Numbered from the stretch's first letter, positions 51,285-60,267 are shown. The stretch: 64,000 bases of DNA from Streptomyces finlayi (GCF_014216315.1 NZ_CP045702.1:124001-188000), one strand, 5' to 3'. A program made the numbers and translations. The notes: generated from the letters alone by a model not told the origin.

Positions 51285-51944
51285 ATGACGACACCCCACG
51301 CCGTCTATCGTCCTGTGCGGGTCGAGGCGACCCCCGACTCGCCGCTGTCGCAGTGGCTGTGGCTCGTGAAGTGGCTTCTCGTGATCCCGCACTGCATCGT
51401 GCTGTTCTTCCTGTGGATAGCGTTCTTCCTGGTGAGCGTGGTGGCGTTCTTCGCCATTCTGTTCACCGAGCGGTTTCCCCGGGCGTTGTTCGACTTCAAT
51501 CTCGGGGTTCTGCGCTGGACGTGGCGGGTCTCGTACTACGCCTACGGCGCTCTCGGAACGGACCGCTACCCGCCCTTCAGTCTGGGCGAGGTACCCGAGT
51601 ACCCAGCCCGGCTGGACATCGCCTATCCCCAGCGACTGTCGCGAGGGCTTGTGCTGGTCAAGTGGTGGCTTCTCGCCCTTCCGCACTACGTCGTGACCAG
51701 CTTCTTCATGGGGAGCTTCCAGAGCGTGTGGTGGTCGGGGGGGCTGATTTTCGTGCTCGTCGTCATCGCCGCCGTCACCCTCGCCTTCACCGGCACGTAC
51801 CCCCGCGACCTCTACGACCTGGTCATGGGGCTCAACCGATGGGTGCTCCGGGTCTGCGCGTACGCGAGTCTGATGACGGACGACTATCCGCCGTTCCGGC
51901 TGGACATGGGCGCGGGGGAGCCGGACAGCGGGCACCGGCCATGA
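51285..51944 (+). CDS. DUF4389 membrane protein
   Basis: In this 219-residue protein two similar halves each start with a SPLSQWLWLVKWLLVIPHCIV- or RLSRGLVLVKWWLLALPHYVV-type segment. Each has a pair of helices and ends in an FPRALFDFNLGVLRW- or YPRDLYDLVMGLNRW-type amphipathic stretch followed by DRYPPFSL or DDYPPFRL. This internal duplication defines DUF4389. Function is unknown; four membrane helices are expected. ATG 51285 lies 9 nt after AGGAG; TTG 51276 in frame is possible. It is 21 nt downstream of the deleted pncB and shares its promoter. Confidence 0.85.
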   Translation: MTTPHAVYRPVRVEATPDSPLSQWLWLVKWLLVIPHCIVLFFLWIAFFLVSVVAFFAILFTERFPRALFDFNLGVLRWTWRVSYYAYGALGTDRYPPFSLGEVPEYPARLDIAYPQRLSRGLVLVKWWLLALPHYVVTSFFMGSFQSVWWSGGLIFVLVVIAAVTLAFTGTYPRDLYDLVMGLNRWVLRVCAYASLMTDDYPPFRLDMGAGEPDSGHRP

Positions 51945-51965
51945 CGTCGGCGTCCACCGTCGCAG

Positions 51966-51999
51966 GGGCCGTTCGGACCCGATCCGGGCCCCTCGGCCC
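51966..51999 (+). promoter_or_regulatory. Tandem OsdR/DosR-type boxes before a USP gene
   Basis: GGGCC-GTTC-GGACC (51966-51979, one mismatch) and GGGCC-CCTC-GGCCC (51986-51999, perfect) have centres 20 bp apart, about 75-100 nt upstream of ATG 52072. Confidence 0.62.
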
Positions 52000-52071
52000 C
52001 TCCCCCCGTGTGCCACCGTGCGGGGACTCTGAAGACAACCCCTCACCCACCCCGTCCGAGGAGTGATCCAC

Positions 52072-52962
52072 ATGAGCGGAAACATCACTGTGGGCCTGGA
52101 CGGCTCCCCCGAAAGCCTGGCCGCGACCGAGTGGGCCGCACGCGAGGCGGAGTTGCGCGGCGTACCTCTGCGGATTGTCCACGTACGGGAATGGCCGGTC
52201 ACCCCCGAGATCCCCCTGACGTACTCCGAAACGGACCTCCAGCGGGCTGATTCCCTGCTCCGGAGCGCAGCGGACAAGGCCGGGCAGGACCACCCCGGTG
52301 TACCGGTGAGCACCGACAGTCTTCCCGGCCAGGCGGCCGATGTGCTCGCATCGGAGGCCGGCGAAACGGCGACCGCCGAGTTGGTGGTTCTGGGTTCCCG
52401 CGGGCTCAGCGGGGTCATGGGCTTCCTCATAGGATCCGTCGGGATGGCGGTCCTGGGCTCGGCGCGACGGCCGGTCGTACTCGTGCGAGCAGCTCCGAGG
52501 CGTGTGCATACAGCGGATGCGGCGGCGGCAGGACGGTCCGGCGATGTGGTGCTGGGGCTCGATCTCTCCCGGCCCTCCGACGATCTCCTCCGTTTCGCTT
52601 TCGACGAAGCCGCCCGCCGTGGCTGCACGCTCCGCGTGCTGCATGCCTGGTCGCTGCCGGCCTCCTACGGGCGCGCGGAGATCATCGACCCGGACATCGG
52701 CCTGGAAGTGGGCGACCAAGTCGCCCGGAGCCTCAGGGACACGCTGTCGCCCTGGCGTGAGAAGTACGCGTCGACGCGGGTATCCGAAAGGGCGGTGGTC
52801 GGCGCGGCAGGCCCACAGCTCGTGTACGCGTCCGCCGACGCGGATCTTGTGATCGTCGGGCGCCATGTCGGGCGGGTTCCCGTCGGTCCGCACCTCGGCC
52901 ATGTCGCACACGCGGTGATCCACCACTCCGCCGCTCCCGTTGCCGTTGTTCCCCATGGGTGA
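52072..52962 (+). CDS. Universal stress protein, two domains
   Basis: In this 296-residue protein domain 1 (ITVGLDGSPESLAATEWAAREA) keeps VVLGSRGLSGVMGFLIGSVGMAVLG. Domain 2 (VVLGLDLSRPSDDLLRFAFDEA) has VGRHVGRVPVGPHLGHVAHAVI instead of a glycine loop, and ends APVAVVPHG. The layout and domain-2 wording resemble the USP at 62867. ATG 52072 follows GGAGTGATCCAC. It heads a likely run with the nitroreductase (37-nt gap), ATPase and TrkA genes. Confidence 0.92.
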   Translation: MSGNITVGLDGSPESLAATEWAAREAELRGVPLRIVHVREWPVTPEIPLTYSETDLQRADSLLRSAADKAGQDHPGVPVSTDSLPGQAADVLASEAGETATAELVVLGSRGLSGVMGFLIGSVGMAVLGSARRPVVLVRAAPRRVHTADAAAAGRSGDVVLGLDLSRPSDDLLRFAFDEAARRGCTLRVLHAWSLPASYGRAEIIDPDIGLEVGDQVARSLRDTLSPWREKYASTRVSERAVVGAAGPQLVYASADADLVIVGRHVGRVPVGPHLGHVAHAVIHHSAAPVAVVPHG

Positions 52963-52998
52963 CCGTCCCGGACACCTCGTAAGCGCACGGAGGCTCTC

Positions 52999-53982
52999 GT
53001 GACCGCTCAAACAGTGGATCCGGCCGTGGTGTCGGCGTTCGTCGCGGATGCCGTTGCCGCCCCGTCCATGCACAACGTCCAGCCGTGGCGGTTCCAGTAC
53101 ATGCCGAGTACCGGCATCCTGCGCCTGCGCATGGATCCGGCCCGCGTTCTGCCCGCGGCCGACCCGCGCGACTGGGGTCTGCATCTGGGCTGCGGCGCCG
53201 CACTGCTCAATCTTCGCGTCGCCGCCGTGCACGCCGGGTGGCAGGCGCGCTTCTCGCTGCTGCCCGACGCCGCCGATCCCGAGCTCCTCGCAGAGGTCGC
53301 CTTCATACGGCCGCCCGCCGCCGACCAGGACCTGGAAGATCTGTACGCGGCGCTACGAAGGCGGCACACGAACAGGCAACCGTTCACCGACGAGGCCGTT
53401 CCACCGGAGGTGCTCGACGGGCTCAAGGGCGCCGCAGTGTCCGAGGGCGCCCGCCTGACCTTCCTGAGTCCCTGGCAGGTGGAGACCGTCCTCGAACTGG
53501 TGTGGGACGCCGAGCACGAGGAAGCCATGGCACCGGACGTGCGGGAGGACATCGACCGCTGGACCCGGGCCGGCTCAGGCCGCGCGACGGCGGACGGTAT
53601 CCCGGAGTACGCGTTCGGCCCCCGCCGTCACGGGGGCCTGGGCCTGGTGCGTGACTTCGCGGGCCAGCGGCACATAGAGGGGCGTGAGACGGCCATCTTC
53701 GAGAAGACGCCCTGCCTGGCCGTGCTGGGCACCCAACGCGACCGCCGAGTGGACTGGCTGCATGCCGGCCAGGCCCTGGAGCGTGTCCTGCTCCAGGCCA
53801 CCCTCGACGGACTGGCCACGTCCCTCAGCTCCCACGCGCTCGAATGGCCGGAACTGCGCTGGGCCGTGCGCGACCCACGCTCTGCCACGGGATACGCCCA
53901 GATGCTCCTGCGCCTCGGGTACGGCCCCATTGCTCCGGCGACCCCGCGAAGGCCGGTCAGCGATGTGCTCGACATCATCTGA
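52999..53982 (+). CDS. Acg-type NAD(P)H nitroreductase family protein
   Basis: This 327-residue protein is a fused double nitroreductase fold as in M. tuberculosis Acg (Rv2032) and Rv3131, both DosR-regulon members. AAPSMHNVQPWRFQY near residues 20-34 is the N-terminal flavin segment. RRRHTNRQPFTDEAVPPEVL, GIPEYAFGPRRHGGLGLVRDF and ALERVLLQATLDGLATSLSSH follow in the usual order, then LLRLGYGPIAPATPRRP. Acg proteins bind FMN tightly and may store it rather than catalyse nitro reduction, so enzymatic activity is not certain. It lies directly after a USP gene. Confidence 0.92.
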   Translation: MTAQTVDPAVVSAFVADAVAAPSMHNVQPWRFQYMPSTGILRLRMDPARVLPAADPRDWGLHLGCGAALLNLRVAAVHAGWQARFSLLPDAADPELLAEVAFIRPPAADQDLEDLYAALRRRHTNRQPFTDEAVPPEVLDGLKGAAVSEGARLTFLSPWQVETVLELVWDAEHEEAMAPDVREDIDRWTRAGSGRATADGIPEYAFGPRRHGGLGLVRDFAGQRHIEGRETAIFEKTPCLAVLGTQRDRRVDWLHAGQALERVLLQATLDGLATSLSSHALEWPELRWAVRDPRSATGYAQMLLRLGYGPIAPATPRRPVSDVLDII

Positions 53983-54033
53983 TCAGCGGCGTGGTGTCGG
54001 CTGCGGGCAGCGGCCCGAGCGGGGGGCCGTCCG

Positions 54034-56835
54034 GTGACCGGCCCGGCCCGGAGCGTGTCCTCGGGCCGGGCGCGCGAAGCGTCCGCGACCCCGGCCCCGG
54101 CCCCGGCCGTGCGAACACTGCAGACGGGCGATGTGTACGCCGCTCTGGGATCGACACCGGACGGCCTGTCCTCCACGACGGCACGGGCCCGGAGGCGGAG
54201 CCACGGACCCAACCAGCTGCCGCCCGTCGCGCACCGCGGCGTGTGGCGCCAGTTCGCCGCGCAGTTCACCGATCTCTTCGCGATCGTCCTGCTTCTCTCG
54301 TCAGGAATCACGCTGCTCGCCCACTTGCTCCAGGACCCGCCGGAGGTCGGCACCCTGCAGCTCGCGGTCGCCATCCTCTGCGTGGTCCTGCTCAACGCGA
54401 CCATCGGTTTCGCCCAGGAGTATTCGGCAGAACGAACGACAGAATCGCTGCAGGCCATGGTGCCGCACTCAAGTCGTGTCCTGCGTGACGGAGAGCTGCT
54501 CGAGCTGCCTGCCGACGACCTCGTACCGGGCGACGTAATCCTTCTGGAGTCCGGTGACGCCGTGCCGGCGGACTGCCGGCTGGTCGAAGCGCATGACGTC
54601 TCGGTGAACAACGCCGCGATCACGGGAGAGAGTGACGCTGTCCGCCGAACCCATGAAGCGGACGCTCCCGGAGCACTGCTCGAAGCGCGCAACTGCCTCT
54701 TCATGGGCAGCGACGTCGTCACCGGCACGGCAAGGGCGGTGGTGTTCGCCACAGGTGAGTCGACAGAGTTCGGACGCATCTTCCGGCTCACCGCCGCCGC
54801 TCCCCGCCAGAAGACACCGCTTCAGCACGAAATCGCCTCGATGGCTCGCCGGGTGGCGGGCGTCGCGGTGGCTACGGGCGCTGTTCTCTTCGCCGTACGG
54901 TTGCCCGAGGGACAGGACCTCGTCTCCTCCTTCGTCTTCGCGCTCGGTGTCATGGTGGCCCTTGTTCCCGAGGGGCTGCCCGCCACCCTGTCGGTGTCAC
55001 TGGCCATCGGGGTACGGCGGATGGCCCAGAAGAACGCCCTGGTCAAACGTCTTCTGGCTGTCGAAGCACTGGGCTGCACCACCGTGATCTGCACCGACAA
55101 GACCGGGACGCTCACCCAGGCGGAGATGACGGTCCTGACGGTCTGGGCCGACGGCGCCCTTCACGCCGTCACCGGCGTGGGGTACCGGCCCCGAGGTGAC
55201 GTCGTGGACCCACACCCGGTACTGCCGGTGCTCCTGGCCGGAGCCCTCTGTTCCAACGCGCGGCTGGTTCCGCCTTCGGACCAGGACGACTGGCAGGTGC
55301 TCGGAGACACCACGGAGGGAGCGCTTCTCGTTGCCGCCGCCAAGGCAGGCATCGATCTCAAGGCGCAGCAGGCTGCGCATCCCCGAATCGCCGAGTTCCC
55401 CTTCGACTCCGGGCGCAAAATGATGAGTACCGTCCACGAGGACGGCAACGGCGCCTGCCAGGCATACGTGAAGGGCGCTCCACAGGAGGTTCTGGCCCGT
55501 TGCGCGTACATCGAGTGGGGCGGCGTCGTACAACCGCTGACGGAAGATCTCCGCGCCCGGGTGACAGCCACCAACGACGATCTGGCATCTCAAGGACTGC
55601 GTGTGCTCGCCGCTGCCCGGGGTTCTCCCCTTCGAGCGCCTTTCGCACAGGAGAAGACGGAGTCGGACCTCGTCTTCCTCGGCCTGGTCGGCATGCTCGA
55701 TCCCCCGCGGCCGGAAGTCCGGGCGGCGGTCGAAGCCTGCGAGCAGGCTGGAATCCGTATCGTCATGGCCACCGGAGACCATCCGCTGACGGCCGAGGCC
55801 GTGGCACGTCGCGTCGGCATCGTACGTCGCGACGAGCCCCTCCTCATGACCGGCTCCCAGCTCGACACTCTCGACGACAGCTCGCTGGAGCGGCTTCTCT
55901 CCACGTCCCGTGAACTGCTGCTGTGCAGGGTCGGCCCCGAGCACAAGATGCGGGCGGTCAAGGCGCTGCAACGGCGCCACGAGGTTGTCGCCGTCACCGG
56001 AGACGGGGCGAACGACGCGCCGGCCCTCAAGCAGGCGGACATCGGCATCGCGATGGGGAAGGAGGGCACGGACGTCGCCAGGGAAGCGGCTGTCATGGTG
56101 CTTCTCGACGACTCGTTCGCCTCCATCACCACAGCGGTGCGGCTCGGGCGCTCCGTCTACCGGAACATCCGGAAATTCCTGGTCTACGTCTTCAGCAGCA
56201 ACATCGGCGAACTGGGCCCCATCGTCGCGGCCACGTTCGCCGGCTTCCCCCTGGTGCCGATCAGTGCGATGCAGATTCTGGCCATCGACCTGGGCTCGGA
56301 CATCATGCCCGCGCTGGCGCTGGGCGCCGAACCCCCCGAACCCGACGTCATGGAACGGCCGCCCCGTTCTCGGCACGAGCGCCTGTTCTCCACGGCAGTC
56401 ATGCGACGCATCCTGTTCCTCGGGGGCATCCAGGCGCTCACAGGGTGCGCGGTGTTCTTCTGGCACATCAACGCGTCAGGGATACCTTTCGCCGACTTCA
56501 CCGAAGACAACCCCGTCTACCGTGAAGCCATCACCATGGTGCAGGCCGGCATCGTACTCAGCCAGTTCTTCATCGCGCTGGCCGTACGCACCGAGCATGA
56601 CAGCGTCCTGCGGATCGGGCTGCTGAGCAACCCCTGGTTGCTCACCGCGGGCTGTGCCGGAATCGGCTGGATGGCTGCCATCAGCTACGTGCCCGTTCTC
56701 CGGAGCGTCTTCAACACGGCCCCGCTGAGCCTCACGGACTGGGCGGTCCTCGCCTGTCTGGGCCTGCTGCCTCTGCTGGCCGACGAAACGCGCAAAGCAT
56801 GGCTTCGGCGCCATCACACGCGAAGCAGGAGTTGA
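54034..56835 (+). CDS. P2-type cation-translocating ATPase
   Basis: In this 933-residue protein TGES lies at 197-200, VPEGLPATLS in M4 (311-320) and phosphorylation Asp355 in ICTDKTGTLT. KGAPQEVLARC and VTGDGANDAPALKQADIGIAMG follow. The C-terminal FSSNIGELGPIVAATF and DLGSDIMPALALGAEPPE segments are characteristic of Na+/K+- and Ca2+-type P2 pumps. It differs from the ATPase at 46101 in the PEGLP versus PESLP motif, so ion preference may differ. The first 25 residues are Ala/Pro-rich; the GTG start at 54034 is uncertain. Two TrkA-type genes follow within 5 nt. Confidence 0.93.
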   Translation: MTGPARSVSSGRAREASATPAPAPAVRTLQTGDVYAALGSTPDGLSSTTARARRRSHGPNQLPPVAHRGVWRQFAAQFTDLFAIVLLLSSGITLLAHLLQDPPEVGTLQLAVAILCVVLLNATIGFAQEYSAERTTESLQAMVPHSSRVLRDGELLELPADDLVPGDVILLESGDAVPADCRLVEAHDVSVNNAAITGESDAVRRTHEADAPGALLEARNCLFMGSDVVTGTARAVVFATGESTEFGRIFRLTAAAPRQKTPLQHEIASMARRVAGVAVATGAVLFAVRLPEGQDLVSSFVFALGVMVALVPEGLPATLSVSLAIGVRRMAQKNALVKRLLAVEALGCTTVICTDKTGTLTQAEMTVLTVWADGALHAVTGVGYRPRGDVVDPHPVLPVLLAGALCSNARLVPPSDQDDWQVLGDTTEGALLVAAAKAGIDLKAQQAAHPRIAEFPFDSGRKMMSTVHEDGNGACQAYVKGAPQEVLARCAYIEWGGVVQPLTEDLRARVTATNDDLASQGLRVLAAARGSPLRAPFAQEKTESDLVFLGLVGMLDPPRPEVRAAVEACEQAGIRIVMATGDHPLTAEAVARRVGIVRRDEPLLMTGSQLDTLDDSSLERLLSTSRELLLCRVGPEHKMRAVKALQRRHEVVAVTGDGANDAPALKQADIGIAMGKEGTDVAREAAVMVLLDDSFASITTAVRLGRSVYRNIRKFLVYVFSSNIGELGPIVAATFAGFPLVPISAMQILAIDLGSDIMPALALGAEPPEPDVMERPPRSRHERLFSTAVMRRILFLGGIQALTGCAVFFWHINASGIPFADFTEDNPVYREAITMVQAGIVLSQFFIALAVRTEHDSVLRIGLLSNPWLLTAGCAGIGWMAAISYVPVLRSVFNTAPLSLTDWAVLACLGLLPLLADETRKAWLRRHHTRSRS

Positions 56836-56840
56836 AACCC

Positions 56841-57500
56841 ATGAGAGTAATCATCGCCGGGTGCGGCCGGGTGGGCTCTGTCCTCGCCGCGCAACTCGCC
56901 TCGGAAGGCCACGACGTGTGGGTCATCGACAACAGAGCCGCCGGCCGCCACGCTCTGCCGCCAGGCTTCGCGGGTCACTTCGAGGAAGGCGACTGCCTCG
57001 GTCGCCACACGCTCGAGCGGGCAGGCGTGGGTGATGCCGACGCCCTGGTCGCCGTGACCTCGGCCGACAACCGCAACCTCGTGTGCGCACGAACGGCCAA
57101 GGAGACGTACCGCGTCCCCATGGTTCTGGCACGCGTCAACGACGTCCGACGTGCCGAACTGGCGGAAGAACTCGGTGTCCCCACCATCGAGGGCGTGCGC
57201 TGGACGGTGCATCAGATCCATCAGCGGCTGCTCCACCGTCATCTGTCCGCCGCCATGACCTTCGGCAACGGAGAGGTACGACTCCTGAGATCGGACATTC
57301 CCGGCTATCTGCCCGGCCGCAGTCTGTCGGAGTTCGACATCGACGGGGAAATCCGCGTGGTCGAAGTGACACGGGCGGGACGTTCACTGATTCCTCGGCA
57401 TTCGACCACCGCGGAGGCCGGAGACATGGTCACGTTCGCGGTCGCCGTCACCGCGCTCGGCCGTCTTCGCGGATTTCTCGACAAGGAGCTGGGAACATGA
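56841..57500 (+). CDS. TrkA-family NAD-binding protein (RCK_N + RCK_C)
   Basis: In this 219-residue protein the Rossmann loop VIIAGCGRVGSVLAAQLASEG is at 3-23 and an acidic ribose-binding residue lies in VWVIDN. EEGDCLGRHTLERAGVGDAD and VTSADNRNLVCARTAK are typical RCK_N. The C-terminal part (SLSEFDIDGEIRVVEVTRAG, TTAEAGDMVTFAVAV) is a short RCK_C domain. These proteins gate K+ channels or transporters in response to NAD(H). ATG 56841 follows AGGAG. Its stop overlaps the next start (ATGA). Confidence 0.9.
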   Translation: MRVIIAGCGRVGSVLAAQLASEGHDVWVIDNRAAGRHALPPGFAGHFEEGDCLGRHTLERAGVGDADALVAVTSADNRNLVCARTAKETYRVPMVLARVNDVRRAELAEELGVPTIEGVRWTVHQIHQRLLHRHLSAAMTFGNGEVRLLRSDIPGYLPGRSLSEFDIDGEIRVVEVTRAGRSLIPRHSTTAEAGDMVTFAVAVTALGRLRGFLDKELGT

Positions 57501-58153
57501 GGGCACTGATCGCAGGAGCAGGCCGACTCGGTGCCCGGATCGCCCAGGTCCTGGCCTCGGCGGGAAGCGAGATCACTCTCGTGGAGAGCGACACCGCCCG
57601 GGTCGCAGCCCTGCGCGAACGGCACGGGGCCCGGCTGACCGTCGGCGATGCGTGTGAACCGACGGTGCTCGAACGTGCCGGCGCTCGCGTCGCCGACGTG
57701 GTCCTGGCCACCACCGACAACGACGACGACAACCTGGTCATCAGCCTTCTGGCCAAGCGGCACTTCGCCGCCCCCCGTGTCGTGGCCCTCGTCAACGACC
57801 ATGAGCGCGCCTGGCTCTTCGACCAGCGCTGGGGAGTCGACGTCGCCGTTCCCGCCTCGACGCCGTTGGTCTCGCTCATCGAGGAGGCAACCGGCGCCTC
57901 GGACACGGTGGCTCTCCTCCGCCTCAGCAAGGCGGGCGTCGACATCATCGAGACGGTGATCACCTCTCGGTCTCGTGCGGTCGGCCGTTCTCTCATGGAC
58001 ATCGCTCTGCCCGCGGGGACCGTGGTGGCCACCGTCGTCCGCGAGGGGCAGCCCATGGTCCCTGAGGCAGCTCTGCGCGTGCGGGCCGGCGACGAGATCC
58101 TCCTGGTGTCGCACGAGGCCGAGGAAGAGGAGATCCACGCGGCCTTCCAGTGA
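57497..58153 (+). CDS. TrkA-family NAD-binding protein, second copy
   Basis: In this 218-residue protein the N-terminal loop is LIAGAGRLGARIAQVLASAG, followed by LVESDTARVAAL, GDACEPTVLERAG and TTDNDDDNLVISLLAKR. The C-terminal RCK_C segment is SLMDIALPAGTVVATVVREG then LRVRAGDEILLVSHEAE. Translation is coupled to the first TrkA gene (ATGA). Paired small TrkA proteins can form a heteromeric gating ring. The partner K+ transporter is not in the window, and the ATPase upstream may be the functional partner (inference). Confidence 0.9.
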   Translation: MRALIAGAGRLGARIAQVLASAGSEITLVESDTARVAALRERHGARLTVGDACEPTVLERAGARVADVVLATTDNDDDNLVISLLAKRHFAAPRVVALVNDHERAWLFDQRWGVDVAVPASTPLVSLIEEATGASDTVALLRLSKAGVDIIETVITSRSRAVGRSLMDIALPAGTVVATVVREGQPMVPEAALRVRAGDEILLVSHEAEEEEIHAAFQ

Positions 58154-58225
58154 GAAGGCACGCTCCTGCCGCTGCCCTGTACGGGCCCGCAGCCTGCCCG
58201 GGCGGGTAGCCGCCGGGCGCGGCAC

Positions 58226-58915
58226 TCAAGCCGGGGCGTCGCGTACGAAGATCCGCCGACCGGTGACGCGGCTCGCCTGGACGGAGATCCAGAGGTGTCG
58301 ATCGCCGCCCGCCCAAGGCTCGGTGGGTGCACGTTCCGTGAGCACGCGCTGGGCTGCGGGGTCGGTCACCTCCCGCGCCCTGCCGACGACCAGAACGCTC
58401 CAGCCCCGGCTGAACGCTTCGTCGATGCGATCCACTTCGAAAGCGATCTCATGGTCCACCGTCCGGGCCGGAAGTGCGCCGGCCGCCGTTCTGAAGGCCA
58501 CGGACCCATCGTTCACCACGTAGTTGACCGGCACGATGGCGGGGCCCTCGCCGGTGGCCACTCCCACCCGTCCCACTCCGTGCGTTCCCAGCAGGGCCCA
58601 GCACTCCTCACGGTCGAGTGTGAGCAGTTCCGGGTGATAGGCGGCCTGGCCTGTACCGGGCGGCAGGTCCACCGTAGCCCCGGACAGTTCTTCGAGGGAC
58701 GTTCCCAGTGCGTCGGCCAGCCGTAGCATGAAGCCGATACCCGGCGTGGCCGACTGTTCCTCCACGTAGGTGATGTATCCGGGCGCCGATCCGGCCCGGT
58801 GCGCGATTTCGTCCCTGGAGAGTCCGAGCTGTTTCCGGCGCGCCTCCACCCTCCGGCCGAAGTCGCCGGTCACGTGCTCCGGGCCGGCAGGACCCGGCTG
58901 CGGTTGTTCGGACAT
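58226..58915 (-). CDS. XRE HTH fused to a pyridoxamine-oxidase-like (flavin-binding) domain
   Basis: This 229-residue protein has an N-terminal XRE domain (about 17-78: FGRRVEARRKQLGLSRDEIA, SAPGYITYVEEQSATPG, LADALGTSLEELSGATV). A split-barrel PNPOx-like domain follows (about 98-225: CWALLGTHGVGRVGVATGEG, PAIVPVNYVVNDGSVAFRTA, WSVLVVGRAREVTDP). The second domain probably binds FMN or F420, so the protein may be a redox-sensing repressor. Two perfect 14-bp tandem repeats lie upstream of its start. It is divergent from a single-domain USP gene. Confidence 0.87.
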   Translation of the reverse strand: MSEQPQPGPAGPEHVTGDFGRRVEARRKQLGLSRDEIAHRAGSAPGYITYVEEQSATPGIGFMLRLADALGTSLEELSGATVDLPPGTGQAAYHPELLTLDREECWALLGTHGVGRVGVATGEGPAIVPVNYVVNDGSVAFRTAAGALPARTVDHEIAFEVDRIDEAFSRGWSVLVVGRAREVTDPAAQRVLTERAPTEPWAGGDRHLWISVQASRVTGRRIFVRDAPA

Positions 58916-58954
58916 CGTGACGTCCCTCTCGTTCCACGTTCCACCTGTGTCCGG

Positions 58955-58982
58955 CGGTCAGTCGTACGCGGTCAGTCGTACG
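58955..58982. promoter_or_regulatory. Two tandem 14-bp direct repeats, operator candidate
   Basis: CGGTCAGTCGTACG occurs twice in direct tandem, 58955-58968 and 58969-58982, 40 nt upstream of the XRE-flavin gene and in the gap shared with a divergent USP gene. It may be the binding site of that regulator. Confidence 0.5.
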
Positions 58983-59134
58983 GCGGCCGGCGCCCCTACC
59001 CCTTTCATACCCCGGCGGGCGGTCACCGGCGACGCGCCGACGAACGAGGGCCGTGGATCGAGGACGCTTCAAGTGGCGGATCGGGCCCGAGGAGGGCAGC
59101 GTGAGAGGCGGAGCACCCCTGAGAGGAAGACGGC

Positions 59135-59584
59135 ATGAACATGGACGCACACGTCCCCCGCATCGTCGTCGGAGTCGACGGCTCCGCGTCGTCCAAGGAG
59201 GCACTGCGCTGGGCTGCACGGCACGCACAGCTGATCGGGGGTGTAGTCGATGCAGTGAGCGCTTGGGACACACCGTCCATGTCCGGCTGGTCAGGGCCTG
59301 CGACCGACCCCGACTTCGATGTGGAGGCCGCCCGGACCGGTCTCGCCGAGGAGATCAGATCCGTCTTCGGTGACGACCGTCCCGTCGGTGTGCGTGAACT
59401 CCTGGTGCGGGGCAACCCCACCGAGGTACTGCTGAGCGAGGCCGAAGGAGCGGAGCTGCTCGTCGTCGGGAGCCGCGGGCGCGGGGGCTTCGCGCGTGCT
59501 CTGCTCGGCTCCGTGAGCCAGCAGTGCGCGCAGCACGCGACCTGCCCCGTGGTCATCGTGCGGCCCAGCGCCGCGAGGGCGTGA
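59135..59584 (+). CDS. Universal stress protein, single domain
   Basis: In this 149-residue canonical UspA-like protein RIVVGVDGSASSKEALRWAA starts the fold. VLLSEAEGAELLVVGSRGRG then GFARALLGSVSQQCAQHATC is a complete G-x2-G-x9-G(S/T) ATP loop. It is the only intact single-domain USP in the window. AGGAAG precedes ATG 59135. It is divergent from the XRE-flavin gene and converges on the CBS-BON gene with only 2 nt between stops. Confidence 0.92.
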   Translation: MNMDAHVPRIVVGVDGSASSKEALRWAARHAQLIGGVVDAVSAWDTPSMSGWSGPATDPDFDVEAARTGLAEEIRSVFGDDRPVGVRELLVRGNPTEVLLSEAEGAELLVVGSRGRGGFARALLGSVSQQCAQHATCPVVIVRPSAARA

Positions 59585-59586
59585 TG

Positions 59587-60267
59587 TCACTCGGCTCTGT
59601 CGCCGGCCACAGAGGAGGCCCCCGGACCGGTGAGCGCGCAGCGGACGTCCACCACGCCTTCCACGGCGCGGGCAAGGCGCACCGCGACCGGAATGAGGGA
59701 ACTGTCGCGGACCTGGCCGCTGAGCGTGACGCGCCCTTCCTCCACCGCCACGTCGATGCCTGCGTGTGAGACAGGGAAAAGCCGGTCGACGACCTCCTGA
59801 CGAACCTCGGCGGCGAGTTCCTTGTCGGGCCGCAGGAACACCTTGAGCAGATCCACGCGGCTCACGATGCCCTTGAGGACGCCCGTCCCGTCAACCACGG
59901 GGAGACGCTTCACCTCGTGCCGGGCCATGAGGCGAGCGGCCTCGGGCAGCAGGGCATCGGGGTGAACGGTGACGGCCGGACTCGTCATCAGGTTCCGGGC
60001 ACTGACCGCCCCGGCCTTGGCGTAGTCGGCAAGGCGCCGCTTCTGGTCGGTCATGGTGGGCTCCGTGTCCCGGAGCTCCTCCTTGGCCAGCAGATCCGCC
60101 TCGGACACCACACCCACCACCCTCCCCTCGCCTTCCAGCACCGGAAGCGCGGTGACCCGCCACTGCCGCATGGTGGCGACGATCTCCTTGAACTGTGCGT
60201 CCAGACCTACGGCGACCACCACGGTCGTCATCACGTCCGCCACCGTGTGCGGCGATCGGTGAGTCAT
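59587..60267 (-). CDS. CBS-CBS-BON protein, fourth copy
   Basis: In this 226-residue protein CBS 1 has VADVMTTVVVAVGLDAQFKEI and VLEGEGRVVGVVSEADLLAKE. CBS 2 has ARNLMTSPAVTVHPDALLPEA and VKRLPVVDGTGVLKGIVSRVDLL. The BON segment is VAVEEGRVTLSGQVRDSSLIP. ATG 60267 is supported by AAAGGA; the longer frame upstream is not. It is the last gene of an ADH-USP-CBS operon on the minus strand. Confidence 0.92.
   Translation of the reverse strand: MTHRSPHTVADVMTTVVVAVGLDAQFKEIVATMRQWRVTALPVLEGEGRVVGVVSEADLLAKEELRDTEPTMTDQKRRLADYAKAGAVSARNLMTSPAVTVHPDALLPEAARLMARHEVKRLPVVDGTGVLKGIVSRVDLLKVFLRPDKELAAEVRQEVVDRLFPVSHAGIDVAVEEGRVTLSGQVRDSSLIPVAVRLARAVEGVVDVRCALTGPGASSVAGDRAE

Noticed and set aside
52999..53982. 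Plain nitroreductase with assured activity
   Set aside because: The double-domain Acg pattern is known for FMN binding, so catalysis is left open.
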